Of a stretch of 64,000 nt of DNA, positions 61,782-64,000 are shown piece after piece. The stretch lies in assembly GCF_000013645.1 (NCBI RefSeq), contig NC_007951.1, positions 4,712,001-4,776,000 of the forward strand, in the 5' to 3' direction. The stretch comes from Paraburkholderia xenovorans LB400. GTDB lineage: Bacteria > Pseudomonadota > Gammaproteobacteria > Burkholderiales > Burkholderiaceae. The position numbers and the translations under genes are program-made. Numbering within the stretch: position 1 is the first letter of the stretch; every line of letters starts with the position of its first letter. The notes under the pieces were generated by a model that was not told the DNA's origin, did not search any database, and saw only the letters and a program-made list of their open reading frames with translations.

Positions 61782-62678
61782 ATGAGCGAAGCACCACACG
61801 GAGCCCCGATCAAAACCCCAGCACAGCTCATCGCCGCGGTCATCGCCGGGTTTGCTGTTCCGATCATCATCATCGTTCTGCTGGCGGTCTACGTCGATAA
61901 CTCGACGCGCACCGGCGCCGGCACCGACTCTCTCTCCGAAGCCGAGGTCACCGCCCGCATCAAGCCGTTCGCCCAGGTCGACATTCGCGACGCCAATGCG
62001 CCGCGCGTCTACAAGACCGGCGAAGAAGTCTACAAGGCCGTTTGCTCCGCGTGTCACGCGTCGGGCGCCGCGGGCGCGCCGAAATTCACCAATACCGCCG
62101 ACTGGGCACCGCGCATCGCGCAGGGCTTCGACACGCTGCTGCACACGGCGCTCACCGGCAAGGGCGCAATGCCGCCGCGCGGCGGCACCAGCCCGGACGA
62201 CTACAGCGACTTCGAAATCGCCCGCGCGGTCACCTACATGGCGAACAATTCCGGCGCGAGCTTCCCGCAACCGGCTGAGCCGGCTGCGGGCGCCGCAGCG
62301 GCATCCGGTGCGGCCGCAGCCGCAGCGACCGGCGCTTCGGACGCGGGCGCGGCCCAGGCCGCCGCAGCTATGGCCGCAATGGCCAGCGTGCCGCAAGCGG
62401 CAGCGCCGGCAGCCGGCGGCACGCAAAGCGCGGATGCCTCGCAAGCCGGCAAGGCGCTGTATCAGCAAGTCTGCCAGGCCTGTCATGCCGCCGGCGTGCT
62501 GAACGCACCGAAGTTCGGCGACAAGGACGCCTGGGCGCCGCGTCTGAAAGACCCCATCGACACGGTCTACAACTACGCGCTGCACGGCAAGGGCGCCATG
62601 CCCCCGAAGGGCGGCTCGAATGCCTCCGACGCGGACGTGAAGGCCGCCGTCGACTACATGGTCAGCGCAGTGAAGTAA
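61782..62678 (+). CDS. Diheme c5-type cytochrome c
   Basis: This is a 298-residue membrane-anchored electron carrier. An uncleaved N-terminal hydrophobic helix (AQLIAAVIAGFAVPIIIIVLLAVYV, about residues 12-36) is followed by two class I haem domains: CSACH (Cys88, Cys91, His92) and CQACH (Cys231, Cys234, His235). Both have the c5-type GKGAMPP-G methionine-ligand region. An Ala-rich linker joins them. It should act on the periplasmic face in respiration. GGAGACGAG precedes the ATG. Confidence 0.93.
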   Translation: MSEAPHGAPIKTPAQLIAAVIAGFAVPIIIIVLLAVYVDNSTRTGAGTDSLSEAEVTARIKPFAQVDIRDANAPRVYKTGEEVYKAVCSACHASGAAGAPKFTNTADWAPRIAQGFDTLLHTALTGKGAMPPRGGTSPDDYSDFEIARAVTYMANNSGASFPQPAEPAAGAAAASGAAAAAATGASDAGAAQAAAAMAAMASVPQAAAPAAGGTQSADASQAGKALYQQVCQACHAAGVLNAPKFGDKDAWAPRLKDPIDTVYNYALHGKGAMPPKGGSNASDADVKAAVDYMVSAVK

Positions 62679-62705
62679 AACGAACCGTGGCGTGAGCCAC
62701 GTCGC

Positions 62706-62747
62706 AAAAAATCCCTGCCCGCGGAAACGCGGAGCAGGGATTTTTTT
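62706..62747 (+). terminator. Terminator between cytochrome c and rep
   Basis: AAAAAATCCCTGC and GCAGGGATTTTTTT form a long stem, with an inner CCGCG/CGCGG helix. Runs of A and T on both sides make it bidirectional for the convergent genes. Confidence 0.9.
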
Positions 62748-62792
62748 ATCGACCGTAGATGGGCGCTATAGCCAGATCAGCGGCTTCACCGC

Positions 62793-64000
62793 TCAAGGCT
62801 TCTGCAACAGCGCCTTCAAACTCGCGAGCCGGTCTTTCGGCGACATCGGCGCTTCTTCAGGCGTCGGCGGCGGAGCGTCGTCGAGCAGCATTTCGGGAAT
62901 GAAGCGCGACGGCTCGCACACCACCGTTTCGCGCGCGCGTTTGCGCTTCTTGCACCAGTTCAGATGCAAACTGCGCTGGGCACGCGTGATCGCCACATAC
63001 ATGAGCCGGCGCTCTTCTTCGATGCGCGCGTCGTCGATCGGCTCGTCGTCGGGACCGCCGCGATGCGGCATGATGCCTTCTTCCACTCCGACCAGAAACA
63101 CGTGCGGATACTCGAGCCCCTTCGACGCGTGCACCGTCGAGAGCCGCACCGCGTCGGGATCTTCCTCGCGGCCTTCGAGCATCGACATCAGCGCGACGGT
63201 CTGGATCAGACCCAGCAGACTTTTGCCGGTGTCGCCGAGACCATCGGCGGTGTCGTAGCCGGTGGCTTCGTTCGCCGCGGCGCCCGTCGGCTCAGCCTTG
63301 GTGCCTTTGCGTTTCAACCACTCCATGAACTCCAGCACGTTCTGCCACTTGGACTGCGCCTGACGTTCGTCGAACGCGTCGTACAGGTAGGCTTCGTAGT
63401 GGATGGCGTCCATCAGTTCGTCGAGCAGCGTGCCGGCGGCGTCTTTCTCGGCGCGATCGGTGAGGCGCTGCATGAAGTCGCAGAACACGCGCATGGGTTC
63501 GATCTGCCGCGGCGACAGGCGCGCCTCGATGCCGCCCATATACACGGCTTCGAACAGCGACACCTTGGCCTGACCCGCGAACGAGCCGAGCGCCTCGAGC
63601 GTCGTATTGCCGACGCCGCGGCGCGGCGTGGTGATCGCGCGGATGAACGCGGGGTCGTCGTTCGCGTTGGCGATCAGGCGCAGATAGGCGCAGATGTCCT
63701 TGATTTCGGCCTTGTCGAAGAACGACTGGCCGCCGGACAGCACATACGGAATCCGCTCACGCCGCAGCACCTGTTCGAAGATGCGCGCCTGGAAATTGCC
63801 GCGATAGAGGATCGCGTAGTCGCGGAAATTCGCGCGCCGCTCGAACTTGTGCGCCGACAGACGAAACACCACGGACTCCGCCTCGTGTTCTTCGTCGTTG
63901 CAGGGCGTGACGGTGATCGTGTCGCCCATGCCGTGTTCGGACCACAGCTTCTTTTCGAACAGCTTCGGATTGTTCGCGATCACATTGTTCGCGGCGGTCA
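62793..64000 (-). CDS. rep: UvrD/Rep-family DNA helicase, C-terminal part (cut by window)
   Basis: This is superfamily 1 helicase domain 2, about 402 codons visible and open to the window edge. Motif IV region YAILYRGNFQARIFEQVLRRERIPYVLSGGQSFFD, motif V VRLSTVHASKGLEYPHVFLVGVEEG and motif VI EERRLMYVAITRAQRSLHL are present. The stretch AANNVIANNPKLFEKKLWSE at the edge resembles Rep more than UvrD or PcrA. Rep is a 3'-5' helicase that helps replication forks pass obstacles. The N-terminal Walker motifs lie outside the window. Confidence 0.88.
   Translation of the reverse strand, partial: TAANNVIANNPKLFEKKLWSEHGMGDTITVTPCNDEEHEAESVVFRLSAHKFERRANFRDYAILYRGNFQARIFEQVLRRERIPYVLSGGQSFFDKAEIKDICAYLRLIANANDDPAFIRAITTPRRGVGNTTLEALGSFAGQAKVSLFEAVYMGGIEARLSPRQIEPMRVFCDFMQRLTDRAEKDAAGTLLDELMDAIHYEAYLYDAFDERQAQSKWQNVLEFMEWLKRKGTKAEPTGAAANEATGYDTADGLGDTGKSLLGLIQTVALMSMLEGREEDPDAVRLSTVHASKGLEYPHVFLVGVEEGIMPHRGGPDDEPIDDARIEEERRLMYVAITRAQRSLHLNWCKKRKRARETVVCEPSRFIPEMLLDDAPPPTPEEAPMSPKDRLASLKALLQKP

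Overview
The window looks like a chromosomal segment of a Burkholderiaceae species, most likely Paraburkholderia or Burkholderia. The support is high GC, the flhDC-motAB-cheA-cheW gene order, a small BpH3-type H-NS, FliA promoters and high-GC coding on both strands. Species cannot be fixed from the sequence alone.

1-9.9 kb (minus strand) is the motility and chemotaxis block, listed in transcription order: flhD, flhC, then from a FliA-type promoter motA, motB, a CheY-like receiver, cheA, cheW, a methyl-accepting chemotaxis protein, cheR and cheD (cut by the window edge). 10-19.3 kb is ordinary core: a GT4 glycosyltransferase, H-NS, an aquaporin, a histidine phosphatase, a small His/Gly-rich secreted protein, a Cof-type HAD phosphatase, a glucosamine-kinase-like protein, tag, rpsU and an aldo/keto reductase.

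19.4-31.3 kb (plus strand) is the flagellin locus: fliC behind a FliA promoter, fliD and fliT, then a tightly packed cassette of eight genes. These are a TPR/O-GlcNAc-transferase-like glycosyltransferase, a DegT-type sugar aminotransferase, KAS III, acyl carrier protein, a second KAS III, an SDR reductase, a NeuD-like acyltransferase and a Rieske oxygenase. Together they read as a pathway that makes an N-acylated amino sugar on its own carrier protein and attaches it to flagellin. 31.5-36.7 kb holds an SphA-like outer-membrane protein, a HAD lipoprotein, a cation exchanger behind a yybP-ykoY manganese riboswitch, and a small outer-membrane barrel protein.

37.2-61.2 kb is an accessory island ending next to a tRNA-Arg(CCG) gene. 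Its left part is an antiphage-type locus: an XRE regulator divergent from an AAA ATPase plus subtilisin pair (IetAS-like), a Cap15-like effector with a CD-NTase (CBASS), and a 4-fold-beta-flower protein. Its right part is broken up by five insertion sequences: two IS66 copies, two IS21, one IS3 and one IS5, with one IS21 inside an IS66.

The main structural result is that the two 2,673-bp IS66 copies are inverted and carry exchanged 8-bp target duplications. The 8.6 kb between them has therefore been inverted by recombination. Undoing the inversion and removing the IS66 copies restores two open reading frames exactly in frame: a TniQ-family gene now split into halves 11 kb apart, and a 342-codon gene that originally followed the beta-flower gene. 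61.8-64 kb returns to core: a diheme cytochrome c and the C-terminal part of a Rep-type helicase.
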